Numbered from the stretch's first letter, positions 23,525 to 35,453 are shown. The stretch: 64,000 nucleotides of DNA from Hygrocybe punicea (GCA_963556145.1 OY744463.1:7192001-7256000), one strand, 5' to 3'. Made by a program: numbers and translations. Notes: a model not told the origin generated them from the sequence alone.

Positions 23525-24374
23525 TCAACACAAATCTTCCAACACAAAGTCTTCCAACTTCTCCAACCGATCCACCAACTTTACCAACTTTTGCTCCAGA
23601 ACCTTGAGGGCCTTAAGGGATAACAGGGCTGACTTGAGTGCAAGCAAAGTCGCAGCAGGTATGTTGTCAGTGGCAAACGTGGATGTTGGCAGTGTGCCCT
23701 GGCCTGCTTCTGGGGATAACGACAAGGGTGTAGTGGGCACGAAGTCATGGAGCGGCAGTGCATGGGCATAGCAGGACAGGGTCAAGCATGGGGTTGTGGT
23801 ATGGGCTACCGAATGGGCCTGCGAGGCTCCGTGGGGTGGATCGTGGGCGTGCGGGGTTGACTGGGGTAGTGGGTGACATGGTGTGTTGGGGGCATCGAAG
23901 AAGGATGGGGGCAGACTTGTTTGGGATGGGAGGGGGCCATACAGAGGCGTGGGAGCGTGAACGTGGGCATAGGGGCTGGTCCATGGGTCCAGCGTTGGTC
24001 CTGGATGATGGAATGCAGGGGCCAATGGTGGGGCAATGTGAGATGGCATTGGGGGCTCAAACGCAGCAGGGGCGGCTTGTACAGCATCGCGGAGGGCAAT
24101 ATGGGGGTCCTGGCAGTGGTATGCGGCGGGGGCATCAGAGAGGGCAAGGACATGGACGGCAAGCGAAATGAGGGCGGAACAGGGGCAGAAACGCTGGGAC
24201 ACATTGAAAACAGCGTCTGTTGAGTGTGGGCACAGTTTTCGGGAGATGGCGCAGGCTCAAACGGTAGTGGCGTGCTGGTACTTGCTGCCAGGGATGATGG
24301 AGAGGGTGCAGAGGGGGTCGGCGGGCAAGTCGAGGGCGAAACGAGGGTGGACACAGCTGGAAATGGGTTGGTGG
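23525..24374 (-). pseudogene. Pro/Ala-rich protein of LARD-like copy 1, C-terminal part
   Basis: The - frame 24202-23525 is Pro/His/Ala-rich and ends in a helical segment: NIPAATLLALKSALLSLKAL then KVLEQKLVKLVDRLEKL, a likely coiled coil. The same C-terminal pattern (LPPATSLAIKLVIITLKAL, then EQRLAEMSERIESL) closes the ORF of LARD-like copy 2 (40186-40551), so it is the conserved part of this protein. The N-terminal part lies on the far side of the Gypsy insertion (34359-35222). The role is unknown; a structural, Gag-like function is possible because it is the only product of the element. Confidence 0.5.
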
Positions 24375-25196
24375 TGTAGAGGGTCCTCGACCCTCTGAGG
24401 CCGTAACATCGATATCTAGCGAATCCGCTTGAACCCGACGTCTCTGGCAATCTACGCTTGAACCCGACGCAACCCGATGCATACTGACTAGCACGGCCGC
24501 TCACGTACCTGGTCGGTCTATCTCCTAAACTCACGGAACTTCAAATATCAAAGATAGATCTCATCGGACTGGGATCCCGACATCGGACTGGGATCCCGAC
24601 ATCGGACTGGGATCCCGACATCGGACTTGCCTTATTCACGCCTAGCGTCTCCCTTATGGGGATATAGTAAAGTATATTGCATCTTTTACGGTTTTTATAT
24701 CTTCCACCCATTTTCCCTGTCATTGTCGCCTCACAACGCTCTTCCTACTTCCCCATTTTTATTCTCCTTTGTTTCCTCTCATCGGCCGAGGACTCTCGTC
24801 CGAATCTAGGTACAGAAATTTGTAGTATAAAAACGGTGCCCAAGCGCCGTCTCAAAATAAGAAACCAGTTCCCCCGTTTCCTCTCTCTGAGAATTAGTCT
24901 CTCAGTAAAATCCATCGCACACACTACTCGTCGGTTTCCTCGACGCTCTCCCTGTCCTTCTACCGTCTTAATCTCTACGTTTCTCATCACCCGACACCCG
25001 ACCCGCCGTACCCGACACCGTTGGCTTCATCGGCTTCAACCGGCCTCGATAGATTTCAGTAGTTTACTTGGCGGCTTCTTATCATTTACATCCTATCATC
25101 TTACTGAAGCTCGCTAGACTATTCCTAGTCACTTTCACGCTGACCCCCACAGGCTTAGGATTATTATTCCGCAGCCACCCCGACCTCGCCTTTACA
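24375..25196 (+). repeat. 5' LTR of the Gypsy element
   Basis: 822 bp, TGTAGAGG...TTTACA. Relative to the 3' LTR it has two extra copies of a 19-bp unit (catcggactgggatcccga; three copies near 24568-24624) and a 9-bp insertion near 25030. A TATA box (tataaaa, 24826-24832) fits a transcription start within the LTR. Confidence 0.9.
24826..24832 (+). promoter_or_regulatory. TATA box in the Gypsy 5' LTR
   Basis: tataaaa preceded by gtag; the same motif is at 33993-33999 in the 3' LTR. Likely core promoter of the retrotransposon RNA. Confidence 0.5.
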
Positions 25197-25216
25197 TCTG
25201 GAGCCCACCGCGAGGA
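25197..25216 (+). promoter_or_regulatory. tRNA primer-binding site (Gypsy)
   Basis: tctggagcccaccgcgagga directly follows the 5' LTR. The TGG start two bases after the LTR and the match to the 3' CCA end of a tRNA are usual for reverse-transcription primers. Equivalent sites follow the LTRs at 35272 (-), 45020 (-) and 55887 (-), so all these elements use the same tRNA. Confidence 0.75.
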
Positions 25217-25532
25217 ATAGTCTAGCACCACCATAGCTTCCTCTTCCCGTATCCCTCCCTCTGACCGTCGTCTTTGAGATCTTCCTTGAAGAACTCTTCA
25301 ACAAGAACTCTCTTTAGCCGCCTTCGACCCGACAATCGACGACGACTTCTTCCAGCTAGTACCCGACCACCTCGCTTGACATAACAATCTCCCGCTCGTC
25401 TCAGGGTCAAACACCCCCCTATATCTTTCATCCGACAGTCTCGAATCGGTTGATATACCGATAATTACCATTACACCCGACTCATCCGATCTCAGTTCGA
25501 CACCCGCATCGCCTACGTCCCTGACTTCGACC

Positions 25533-28122
25533 TTGTTAGAACCCCCGTCCACGTCTTCGCTCTTGACATCGAAAACTCCGTCATCGTCATCGTCTCCGTC
25601 TTCGCTCTCGACATCGAAAACTCCGTCATCGTCATCGTCCCCGTCTTCGTCTTCGTCCACGCCGTCATCGTCCACGTTACCCGACCCGCTCATCGTACAC
25701 CCGACAACCGCTTCATCGACATCTCAGCTCCTTCCACCCACAATGACTTTGACCTCTGGATCTTCGACCGCTCCCCACGTTACCGCTCCCCATGTTACTC
25801 CACGACAAATGCCTGCTCGCGGTCACTCCACAGCCCCGACCTTCGACGAGAACCCGCTCAATTTAAACCGCTTCTTCGAAGAAGTCGAGATACTTGCTGC
25901 CGATGCCGCTCTCGACGACGCAGGACGCATCAAGCATAGTCTGCGCTACGCGTCGCTTAGCGACTACGAGCTTTGGGCGAGTTTACCTAGCGCGACCGGC
26001 GTCGATTATGCCGCATTCAAAAGGAGCGTACTCGTGCTATACCCAGGCACGGAAGACGACCACCGGTACACTATGGCGGATCTCGACCGTCTTACGCACA
26101 ACCAAACCGCTTACGGTATCCGTACCCACGCCGAACTTGGCAAATATTACCGCGAGTTCATCCGGATCTCAGGGTTTCTTCTAGACAAGGGTCGGATCTC
26201 TCCTTGAGAACGCAACATCGCGTACGAGAACGGCTTCCATCTCGAGCTTAAAAAGGACATCAAAACCTGTCTGCAGTATCAAAAACCGAACCATTTCCAT
26301 AGTGACCCTTACGACTTCCAGGACTTCCACAATTGCGCCCACTTCCTGCTGGCCAGAACCGCGGCCGAACCGTCCACCGTCTCTCGTCTATCGTCAACGT
26401 CGCCTGCCGCCATCCGGTACTCGACTCCAATAGAACCCGCCACCCGCTACCCGCCACCCGCTCGCTATGACCCGGTGTAGTAGTTGTGCCTGGATGATCA
26501 CGTGACCAGAGTCCCACGGTTCAGTTGATAGTTGACCTTCTGGATGTAGTAGATAGTCAGACTCAGACGACGAGGACAGGATCTTCTCCCGATTTCAGTG
26601 TCTTTCCAGAAGCGACCTCAGACCCACTCCACCGGTCATTCCTAAAGCGGAACCGGTCGAACCTAACGTATCCGACCTATTTCGTCTCATTTCGCAACAA
26701 CTCGCCATCCTCACGCAAGCCCTCACTGAACGCAACAACCCCCCAAAGCCGTGTGCAAATAGGGCTGAGCCGACCACAGCGGGACAGGGTTTCACCAATT
26801 TCAACTGCCTCTTTTGCGACGACCCGTTCCATCGTATACGCGATTGTCCCATCTGTGAGCAGTACACTCGAGACGGGATATGCCGCAAGAACGAGCACGG
26901 CCGCATCGTATTGCCTAACGGAATGTATCTTCCAAAGGCTATCGTCGGCAAAAATATGAAGGATTGCTTTGATGTGTGGCACGCACAGAACCCCGGCAAC
27001 CGCGCTCCCCCTGCCCGCAACCCCACAGAACCGTTCCAACGTGACCCGCCGCCTGATGTCAAAGCTAACTTCGTCTCCGCCGTCGAAGTACCCACCTACG
27101 AACCAGAGGCCACTACTGAGTACGCCGACATCTTTCAGTCCACGACGTCCGACATCGACGATGACAACGAACAGATTAAGGTTCTGGAAGCCGAAGTGCA
27201 GCGGCTTCGTAAACGGGTTAGATTCGACGGTGTAGAGATCCCATTGAAGGCGAAAGGCAAGTCTAGAGAAACGTTTCCCAATCCGCCCGCCACTTCCACG
27301 TCCGTCCCCGCCGCGAAACCCGCCGAGAAAACGGCCAGACCTATCAACGAGCAGCCGATCACCATAGTCCCCCCTTCGAACACGCGGCCGACCGAGCCGA
27401 CCGCCCTTGTACCACGCACTCCCCAGAACCTTCCCGCATCGCACCCCCAATACCGCTACCAAGCCCCCATCGAAGATCCCGGTATCGCCAAATCCATCAT
27501 CGACCGCGCGCTCGATTCTCAAGTCTGCATTTCGCAGCGAGAACTTTTAGCCATGTCGTCCGACGCCCGCCGTCACATGAAGGACCTCACTACGTCGAAA
27601 AAGGTCACCGCCGAGAGTAACAACGTCGAGGTCTTCCATTTTCACGCACCCGAAATCCCCACTCGCGCCTGTCAACACTGTCAGGAAAACGTCCTGCTCG
27701 TCGTCGGCCGCGACTCAGTCCCTCTCCGTGCGGTCTACCCGCTCATCAACGGCAAATTCGTATTCGAGTGCGTCCTCGACAACGGTTCCATGATCATCGG
27801 CATGCGGCGCGATATTTGGGAGAAACTCGGTTACGGCCTCCAAAATATGAAGATGCGGATGCAGTTGGCAAATAAAAGCGACAACGACACCCTTGGCCGG
27901 ATCGCCAACCTAAAATTCACTTTTGGCGATGTCGATCTTTTCCTCCAAGTCCAAGTCGTCGACGACGCCCCCTACGAGATCCTCATCGGCCGCCCGTTCT
28001 TCACGCTTTCCGAGGCCCTTACGAAGGATTATAAAAACGGAGAACAACAAGTCACGATCATGGATCCAAACACCGGCGCCATCGTCACCTTGCCCACCAT
28101 CGAGCACAACCAAAAGAACTGA
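25533..28122 (+). pseudogene. Gypsy Gag-protease polyprotein
   Basis: Ser/Pro-rich start, then capsid-like region RFFEEVEILAADAALDDA ... YTMADLDRLTHNQTAYGI, ELGKYYREFIRISGFLLDKG, homologous to the Gag ORFs at 44837 and 55648 (-). TGA at 26205-26207 (CGA to TGA) interrupts, and a 156-bp LTR-like insertion lies at 26476-26631; removing it with one 4-bp repeat restores the frame (YDP to VIPKAEPVEP). After it come LFRLISQQLAIL, a CCHC knuckle CLFCDDPFHRIRDCPIC, and a retropepsin-like domain (FECVLDNGSMIIGM, ILIGRPFF). The stop is at 28120. Gag packages RNA; the protease matures the polyprotein. Confidence 0.85.
26476..26631 (+). mobile_element. 156-bp LTR-like element inserted at CCGG, copy 1
   Basis: Begins tgtagtagttgtgcctgg, ends gacccactcca, flanked by ccgg (26472-26475 and 26632-26635). 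Its precise insertion is shown by restoration of the gag reading frame when it and one ccgg are removed. A second copy, similar at both ends but diverged inside, lies at 39186-39343 (-). The TG...CA ends and 4-bp duplication suggest a solo LTR of a small (TRIM-like) element. Confidence 0.8.
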
Positions 28123-31100
28123 CGAGAGCGGTCCGACACCGGAAAGCCGGATTTTTAGAAGTCGAGGACCCGGAGATACCTCTTGGGAAGGACGCACCGG
28201 GAGATGAGAAGCCGCCACTCGAAAGCGACCACATCTATACCACGAACTATGCTTCCCTTTTGCCGTTTCCCCTAGAAGAGGACTTATGTTTTTCTATCGA
28301 TTTAGATTTCTCTTCGTCTCAGCCTCAGACTGCTGCCCAGTACATTTCATTGTTGACCGATGTACAAAATCAGCTACGTACTACCAATACCCTTCCTTCG
28401 TCTTGTTCCGTCTCCACTCCTGCGTCACCTATTTCTTCCTCAAATATTTGTAACAAAGCCTCTACTGAACACGCTACTTATATCTCGTATACCACCCCCC
28501 CTACCAGGGACCTAAAAGGAGTCGTTACCAAGAAAAAGTATAAGAAGGTAGCCGATCGTATCCGCCCAATTTCTACCACTCTCCCCAACGAATACCGTAT
28601 CATACGCGAGATCACCGGCAACCCGCTAGCCGATTTACCCACGCTCCTGACTCACCCGCCCGACTTTACACCCGGCACCCGCTATACCCAGGAATGACAC
28701 GACGCGATGCCGATGAACCCGGATGGATTCCTTTGGCCTGAGGAAGAAAAACTCGGCCACCATATCATCAAAACGCAAGAAGCCGCCTTCGCCTGGAACG
28801 AATCCGAGAAAGGCCAGTTCAATACGGACTACTTCCCGCCGATCCACATTCCCACCGTACTGCACGACCCGTGGGTCCATCGCAATATCCCAATCCCACC
28901 CGGCATCCTTAACGAAGTCATCGGCATCATCAAAGACAAAATTAACGCTGGTACCTATGAACCCTCAAATTTGTCATACCACTCCCGCTGGTTCTGCGTT
29001 TTGAAAAAGGATGGGAAGTCTCTTTGAATCGTCCACGATCTACAGCCGCTTAACACCGTCACTATCCGTGATCCCGCCGTACCGCCCATGACCGAGCACT
29101 TGGCCGAGGCCTTTGGCGGCCACTCTTGCTACGCTTCCTTCGACCTCTTCGTCTCTTTCGACCAACGCCTCGTCCACCCCTCATCTCGGGACTATATGAC
29201 CTTTCAGTCTCCACTTGGAACGCTTCGACTTACGCGGATTGCTATGGGATACACAAATTCCCCGCAGATCCTACACGGTGACTCCACGTACATCCTCCGT
29301 GACGAAATCCTTCATCTTGCCATTCCGTATATGGACGATATTCCCGTCAAAGGGCCTCCAACCCGCTACGAGCAACCCGACGGTACCTACGAGACTATAC
29401 CCGAGAACCCGGCAATCCGACGTTTCATTTGGGAGCACTTCCAAGGTGTCAACCGCGTCATCCAGTGTTTCCGCTATGTCGGCGGTACCTTCAACGGCAA
29501 AAAACTCGAGTTGTGTCGACCCTCAGTCATCGTTGTTGGCCACCGATGCACATATGAAGGAAGAGTAGCCGACGACTCCAAAGTACAGAAGATTCGCGAT
29601 TGGCCACTGCCGACCAACCTCACCGAAGTTCGCGCCTTTCTCGGTATCTGCGGCGTCTTGCGTATTTTTATCAAGGACTTCTCGCTCCACTCCCGACCCC
29701 TCGTCCGTCTTACCCGCAAAGGTATACCCTTCAAATTTGGTGAAGAAGAAGAGACCGCTGTCGACTACCTCAAAAACGCCGTCATTTCATCGCCAGCGCT
29801 GTGCGCTATCAATTACACGCGTGAATGGGAGGTCATTCTCGCCGTCGATTCATCCGTTCTTGGAGTCGGCTTCGTTCTTATGCAAATCCGCGCCGACGGA
29901 AAGCGCTATCTGAATCGTTTTGGTTCAATATCATGGAACGAACGCGAAGCCCGATACTCTCAGTCCAAGCTCGAGCTTTACGGTCTCTTCAGGGCCCTCC
30001 GCGCCTATCGGATTTTCATTATCGGCGTCCGCAACCTCACTGTTGAAGTCGACGCGAAGTACATAAAAGGGATGCTCAACAACCCCGACATTCAGCCCAA
30101 TGCAACGATCAACCGATGGATAGCCGGCGTGCTCTTATTTGACTTTAGACTCGTTCACGTACCCGCTTCCGCACACGGTGCACCCGACAGACTCTCCCGA
30201 CGTCCCCGCGCTGCAGAAGACCCCGAGGAGATCAACGACTCCGACGATTGGCTCGACCACTCCTACGGTTTCTTTATGGAAGTCGTCAACTACTGACCCG
30301 TCTCCATACCGTCTAAGCTGATTGCCGTATGCGGCTGCTGCTGTGCCACAGCCGACCGACTCCAAGAATTACCGGCCGTCCTCGTCTACACAAATCAGGA
30401 AGCCGTTTCTGACATACCGCGATCCGATAAAGCCCGCGTGGCCGACGTTCGTCTTGCCCTCGTCGAGACTTGGTTACGAGATCTAACCCGACCCGTGAAC
30501 CTCACAGACGAAGAATACCGTCTGTTCTTACGATACGCCCTTGAATTCTTCGTCACCGATAACAAGCTTTGGCGTAAAGACCGTCACGGAAAACACAAAC
30601 TTGTCATACCGCCCGACCGCCGGCTTCAATTACTCAAAGACGCTCACGACTCTCTCGGCCATAAAGGCATATTCTCCGTCCGCGCCCGGCTACTCGACCG
30701 TTTCTGGTGGCCGCACCTCGACCACGACGTTAAGTGGTATGTCCAGTCTTGCCATCAGTGCCAAGTACGGCAAATGCGTTATCATCACATTCCGCCCACC
30801 GTCGCTACACCGGCCTCGCTATTTCGTAAAGCGTATGTCGACACAATGTTTATGCCACGATCCGGCGGCTATCGATACATTGTCCAAGCCCGTTGCTCCC
30901 TGTCCGCTTACCCTGAGTTCTGCATGTTACGCCACGAGACCGGCTTGACCATCGGCACATTCCTGTTCGAAGACATCTTATGCCGTTGGGGCGCTCTCAA
31001 AGAAATTGTTACCAACAACGGCAAGCCATTCGTAGAAGTGCTCGACTATCTCGCCTCCCGCTATGGTATCCGCCACATCCGCATTTCGCCCTATAACTCA

Positions 31101-31808
31101 CAAGCGAACGGACCCGTTGAGCGTTGCCACCTAGATGTCCGGGAGGCCATTATGAAAAGTTGTGACGGAGATGAAAAGAAATGGCACACCATTACCCATT
31201 CCGTATTTTGGGCCGAACGGGTCACTACACACAAAAGCCTCGGATACTCATCCTACCACATCGCACACGGAGTAGAACCGCTTTTTCCATTCGATTTTGC
31301 TGAAGCTACGTACATGGTTCCGACGCAAGACACGATGTCTACGACCGACCTCATAGTCATCCGCGCCCGACAACTTCGCAAATGAGAAGCCGACCTCGAT
31401 CGGGTCAAAGAAAAGCTTACCAAATCTCGGCTCGCGTCCGCCCGGCAATTCAAGCAGAAATACGCCAACACGATCAAAGTTTTCGACTTCGAACCCGGTA
31501 ACCTTGTTCTCGTCTGAAATTCACGTATCGAAATGTCTCTCGATCGTAAAGCAAAACCGCGGTACTTTGGACCCATGGTTGTCGTCAGGAAAACAGAAGG
31601 CGGATCCTACATACTCGCCGAACTCGACGGTGCGGTTTCTAAATCTCGATTTGCCGCTTTCCGAGTCGTACCCTACCACGCCCGCTCAAAAATATCGATA
31701 CCGTTGGACGACTTCTTACAATACCCCGATGTCGACGATACCGATTCAAACGATCTTGATGATCCGATGTACCCGCCCTCTATAGACTCCTCACCCGACG
31801 ATGATTAA
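28107..31808 (+). pseudogene. Gypsy Pol: RT, RNase H, integrase
   Basis: Pol is in the -1 frame relative to Gag-protease; the overlap is around 28107-28122 (KELTRAVRHRKAG). RT: LSYHSRWFCVLKKDGKSL, IVHDLQPLNTVTIRD, YASFDLFVSFDQR, catalytic box PYMDDIPVKG. Tether and RNase H: VGHRCTYEGRVADD, RAFLGICGVLRIFIKDF, VILAVDSSVLGVGF, KLELYGLFRALRA, VEVDAKYIKGML, HVPASAHGAPDRLSRR. Integrase: zinc site HDSLGHKGIF ... SCHQCQ, catalytic region YVDTMF, TNNGKPF, ANGPVER. TGA stops at 28695, 29025, 31383 and 31515, each explained by CGA to TGA. The second integrase Asp is Asn (TNNG, 31014-31016; GAC to AAC at a CpG). A chromodomain-like C-terminal tail was not seen; the stop is near 31806. Not functional as it stands. 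Confidence 0.9.
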
Positions 31809-32013
31809 GCATTTCATTTATATTCTGTCCACGTTATACCCCCATTTTATTTAGTTCCTCTTAGTTTTCTAACGATATGACGAATGATGCGAATAGTCCT
31901 ATGTCTTCGGGAGCCGATCGGCTTTCCTTAGCTGGGTGAACAAGCTGACACGTCTTTTATGTACACGATATATTTTTTATATATATATACGACGGGCTCG
32001 TTATTTTTATATA

Positions 32014-33410
32014 TTACAGGCGGCCGGTCTCGTAATCCTGCTTCAACATCACCAACCTTGAGGTCGACCATTCGAGATCGACGCGGAGCCGCTGGAACTC
32101 TTGACCGAAGTGGACGAGGTGACGGTTGACATTGGTGCCCAGGGCTCCCAGCTCCTCCGTAAGGACTGCTAGCCACGCCGACACTTGCTCGTAATTCTCC
32201 ATCGTCAAAACGAACGGGTTTGCTGCCGAGGCCGCCCTAAGCCTTTTCGTCGGCCGCTCTTCCTCCGACTCCTCCTCGTCTTCGTCATCGTCCTCGACCG
32301 ACTCCACGTCCTCGACCCGCGGTTTGCTCGTTGAGGCCCGGGCAGGCCTACTGCGGATGGTCTTTGTCGTGAACGACAATGGCTTCCTCGTGCCGACTGC
32401 GACCTCTTTGCCCTTTCCGGTATCCACCTTGCGCCGACCCCCGCCCGTCCGGTGTGTAGCGTTAGTACATCTTTTCTTCAGCCTCCGGCATCATTCGCAC
32501 ACGTAGCCCGTGACGCCTCGACACGCCTCTTGAGCCTTGACGCAGTTGGTGCAGGGTTGTAGGGGAAACGGCCCGGTGAACTGTTACCAGGATCAGTGAC
32601 TAAAGAACAAATGAACCGACACAGGAACTCACCGTTGTACCAGCCAGGTCTCCGGTCTCTACGCCCGGCGTATCTACGTCTTCTACATCGGCCGGTGTCT
32701 CTGGTGCCGGGTCGACGGGGCCTTCCTCTGGCTCAACTGCGGCTTCGCCTTCCAGAATCGACTCAGTCCTTGGTTCACCTGCGACCGATGCGTTTGCTTC
32801 AGCTCGCCATTCTTCGCTGAGCCGCCGCTGATACGCGGCTCCATCCCTTTCAACCCGGTCCGCTTCTTGATTCCAGTGCTGCTCGTGTTGTTCTATTCTA
32901 AGCCGCTCCCGCCTTTCCTCTGCCGCCTTTCGCCTTTTCTCCGCCTCTGCTCGTGCATTTGCCTCTGCCATCCGTCTGGCCTCCTCTTCCCGCGTAGCCG
33001 CTTCTTCATCCGCCCGCCGTCTAGCTTCTTCCTTTTTCTGCCTCTCTCAGTCCGCCGCTTCTTTCAGCCACTCTTCGACATCGTTGGCGTACGATTGGCG
33101 GTCGGCCCATAACGGTGGCGTTACTGGCCTCGTACCACCAGCTCAGAGTTCCGCGACGATTCCATTATAAGCACGCTAGCGGGACGACATGAGCTATCTT
33201 AGGACACGCGTGATCAATCGGGAAACTCACCAGCGCTTTCTTGCGGCCGCTTAACCATTGTTGGGCCATCCCCTCATTGCCGTCCACCATCATTACGAGA
33301 TCATCGCTGTGAAACACGGTGACCGCGTTGACGGCCTCTTCGTAGTCCGCCCGGACATCGGGTTCGATGCTTTCGACGAAGGCGAGGAAATTGTCGTAGA
33401 CTTGGGACAT
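32014..33410 (-). pseudogene. Antisense coiled-coil / Zn2Cys6-like gene in the Gypsy element
   Basis: Three exons on the strand opposite to gag-pol. Exon 1 33410-33231 (MSQVYDNFLAFVESIEPD ... GRKKAL); intron 33230-33176 (GTGAGT...CTAG); exon 2 from 33175 (RAYNGIVAEL, NDVEEWLKEAAD, then a long Glu/Arg/Ala coiled coil with AEANARAEAEKRRKAAEERR) to about 32631; intron with GTGAGT...ACAG; exon 3 with a cysteine cluster CTNCVKAQEACRG then VTGYVC, CRRLKKRC, an acidic stretch and a helical C-terminus ending at 32014. It matches the intact homolog at 41641-43085 in length, exon phases and motifs. Three TGA stops (33143-33145, 33047-33049, 32491-32493) are each CGA to TGA on this strand, the last replacing an Arg conserved in the homolog (CDRCKRL). 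Confidence 0.75.
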
Positions 33411-33579
33411 TGTGGACGTGTGATGGTGTAGAGGAAAGGTCGGATCAACAACGAGATTTTTTTATTTTTTTTACTTTGCTGTTGTTTGGCCGCTCATGTG
33501 ATTGGCCACATTCGCGACCCGCATTTGGAGACCCCATATTCTCGACCACGGATGGTCTCTATTAGAAGACCCAAGGAGA

Positions 33580-34354
33580 TGTAGAGGGTCCTCGACCCTC
33601 TGAGGCCGTAACATCGATATCTAGCGAATCCGCTCGAACCTGACGTCTCTAGCAATCTACGCTCGAACCCGACGCAACCCGATGCATACCGACTAGCACG
33701 GCCGCTCACATACCTGGTCGGTCTATCTCCTAAACTCACGGAACTTCAAATATCAAAGATAGATCTCATCAGACTGGGATCCCGACATCGGACTTGCCTT
33801 ATTCACGCCTAGCGTCTCCCTTATGGGGATATAGTAAAGTATATTGCATCTTTTACGGTTTTTATATCTTCCACCCATTTTCCCTGTCATTGTCGCCTCG
33901 CAACGCTCTTCCTACTTCCCCATTTTTATTCTCCTTTGTTTCCTCTCATCGGCCGAGGACTCTCGTCCGAATCTAGGTACAGAAATTTGTAGTATAAAAA
34001 CGGTGCCCAAGCGCCGTCTCAAAATAAGAAACCAGTTCCCCCGTTTCCTCTCTCTGAGAATTAGTCTCTCAGTAAAATCCATCGCACACACTACTCGTCG
34101 GTTTCCTCGACGCTCTCCCCGTCCTTCTACCGTCTTAATCTCTACGTTTCTCATCACCCGACACCCGACCCGCCGTACCCGACACCGTCGGCTTCGACCG
34201 GCCTCGATAGATTTCAGTAGTTTACTTGGCGGCTTCTTATTATTTACATCCTATCATCTTACTGAAGCTCGCTAGACTATTCCTAGTCACTTTCACGCTG
34301 ACCCCCACAGGCTTAGGATTATTATTCCGCAGCCACCCCGACCTCGCCTTTACA
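33580..34354 (+). repeat. 3' LTR of the Gypsy element
   Basis: 775 bp. It pairs with 24375-25196 and has one copy of the 19-bp unit. By eye, 9 of 11 substitutions relative to the 5' LTR are CpG to TpG/CpA, split between both copies. Confidence 0.9.
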
Positions 34355-34358
34355 GTGG

Positions 34359-35222
34359 ATGAAGGGGGCAATGGCGAGGGCAATTTCGGGTTCAGCTCTG
34401 GCCCAAATGTTGGCAGCGTGGCATGGCTCATTGCTGGGGATAATGGTGAGGCTGTTGACGCAAACGGGGGGTGATTCGGATCTGAAACAGGGGGAATGCG
34501 TCAATATGCGCATTATTGTCGCGTTGGCGCATGCGGATGCATTTTTCCGGGGATGGCGCAGGTGCAGACGATGGCGGCATGTGTTGGAACATTGCTGGGG
34601 ACGATGGCGAGGGCGTACATGAAGACGGGGGCTGAAACGAGGCGGAAACGGGTGGGGACACGTCAATACGCATATTCACATTGGATTTGCACGCGCGGAC
34701 GCGTTTACCTGCGCGGCAACGACGGGGGGCATACCTATGACCGTACATGCAACAGCCATTGCAATGCACTTGTGCTCCATCGTCTACAGGGTCTCCGTTA
34801 CTTGTTTGATGCGCGAGGTGTGCTCCATGTTGGACGGGCTCCTTGTGGCCATTCTGGGGCTTTCCGGGCATGGTTTTTCGAGTGGGATCTGTGGGGTGTT
34901 GAATGCCAGGTCCGTTGGATGTGCTAAAACGATTGTGGGTGGCGGGATTAGTGAAATAAAAGGGGAATGCGAAGGGGGGGCCGTATTGGGGACCATGTGA
35001 TGTGGCTGTGATGGCGTGACAAAAAGGCCAAACGAGTTCTGCAGCCCAGGAGGTGCAACGGGTATGAAATAACCATATGGAGGTGTAGAAAACATTGGAA
35101 ATGGGCCTGAGAGCTGGTGGGAGACTGGAGGTGCTTGAAATGCTGCCGAATACAGGGTGCTGTTGACTATGGGGCGCTGTTGCTGCCAGAAAGAGGGAAA
35201 GGTGCCAAAATGGCGAAGTCAA
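34359..35222 (-). pseudogene. Pro-rich protein of LARD-like copy 1, N-terminal part
   Basis: On the - strand, frames are Pro/Ser/His-rich (FWHLSLFLAATAPHSQQHPV, YGYFIPVAPPGLQNSFGLF, PPSSCTPSPSSPAMFQHMPP). All three frames are partly open because of composition, so the true frame is uncertain. It begins just after the PBS and ends where the Gypsy element is inserted. Confidence 0.4.
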
Positions 35223-35272
35223 AGAGGGAAAAGTTGAAGAAAAGCTTGACAGTCCTCACGGCGGGCTCCAGA

Positions 35273-35453
35273 TGTAGTGAACACGGCCTGGGTAGGTGCG
35301 GATTTGTTGTTTTTGAGTTCTGTCAGTGGGATCAAAACCCAAACTCTTCTTGTTTGTGACTATTTACAACAGCCACTACATACAAATGATAGAACAAATA
35401 GGGAATATGGTAAAATGAGTGAATATGTACCCAGAGATATATATGTCTCTACA
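35273..35453 (-). repeat. 5' LTR of LARD-like copy 1
   Basis: 181 bp. On the - strand it is followed by the PBS at 35272-35253. Confidence 0.85.

Larger units (their letters stand above)
24375..34354 (+). mobile_element. Ty3/Gypsy retrotransposon, near complete but mutated
   Basis: LTRs 24375-25196 and 33580-34354; PBS at 25197; gag with zinc knuckle; protease; RT, RNase H, integrase; then an antisense gene before the 3' LTR. Polypurine tract gaagacccaaggaga ends at 33579. Flanked by 4-bp gtgg (24371-24374 and 34355-34358). It inserted into the Pro-rich ORF of the LARD-like element. The LTRs are about 98-99% identical apart from two indels, suggesting recent insertion, yet the coding part has eight CGA-to-TGA stops. 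Confidence 0.9.
23198..35453 (-). mobile_element. Large non-autonomous LTR element (LARD-like), copy 1
   Basis: 181-bp LTRs at 23198-23378 and 35273-35453 (TGTAGTG...TCTCTACA on the + strand). Orientation is minus: a primer-binding site follows the right LTR on the - strand (35272-35253, tctggagcccgccgtgagga). Target duplication is 4 bp: gcgg (23194-23197) against gtgg (35454-35457), differing only by a CpG to TpG change. All LTR differences I see are CpG changes. Internal DNA encodes only a Pro/Ala-rich protein on the - strand and no pol, and is interrupted by the Gypsy element at 24375-34354. Without that insertion it would be about 2.3 kb. Confidence 0.8.

Noticed and set aside
23758..24398. 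Gly/Trp-rich + strand ORFs in the LARD-like element
   Set aside because: Reverse-strand shadows of the Pro-rich ORF; G-rich composition lacks stops by chance.
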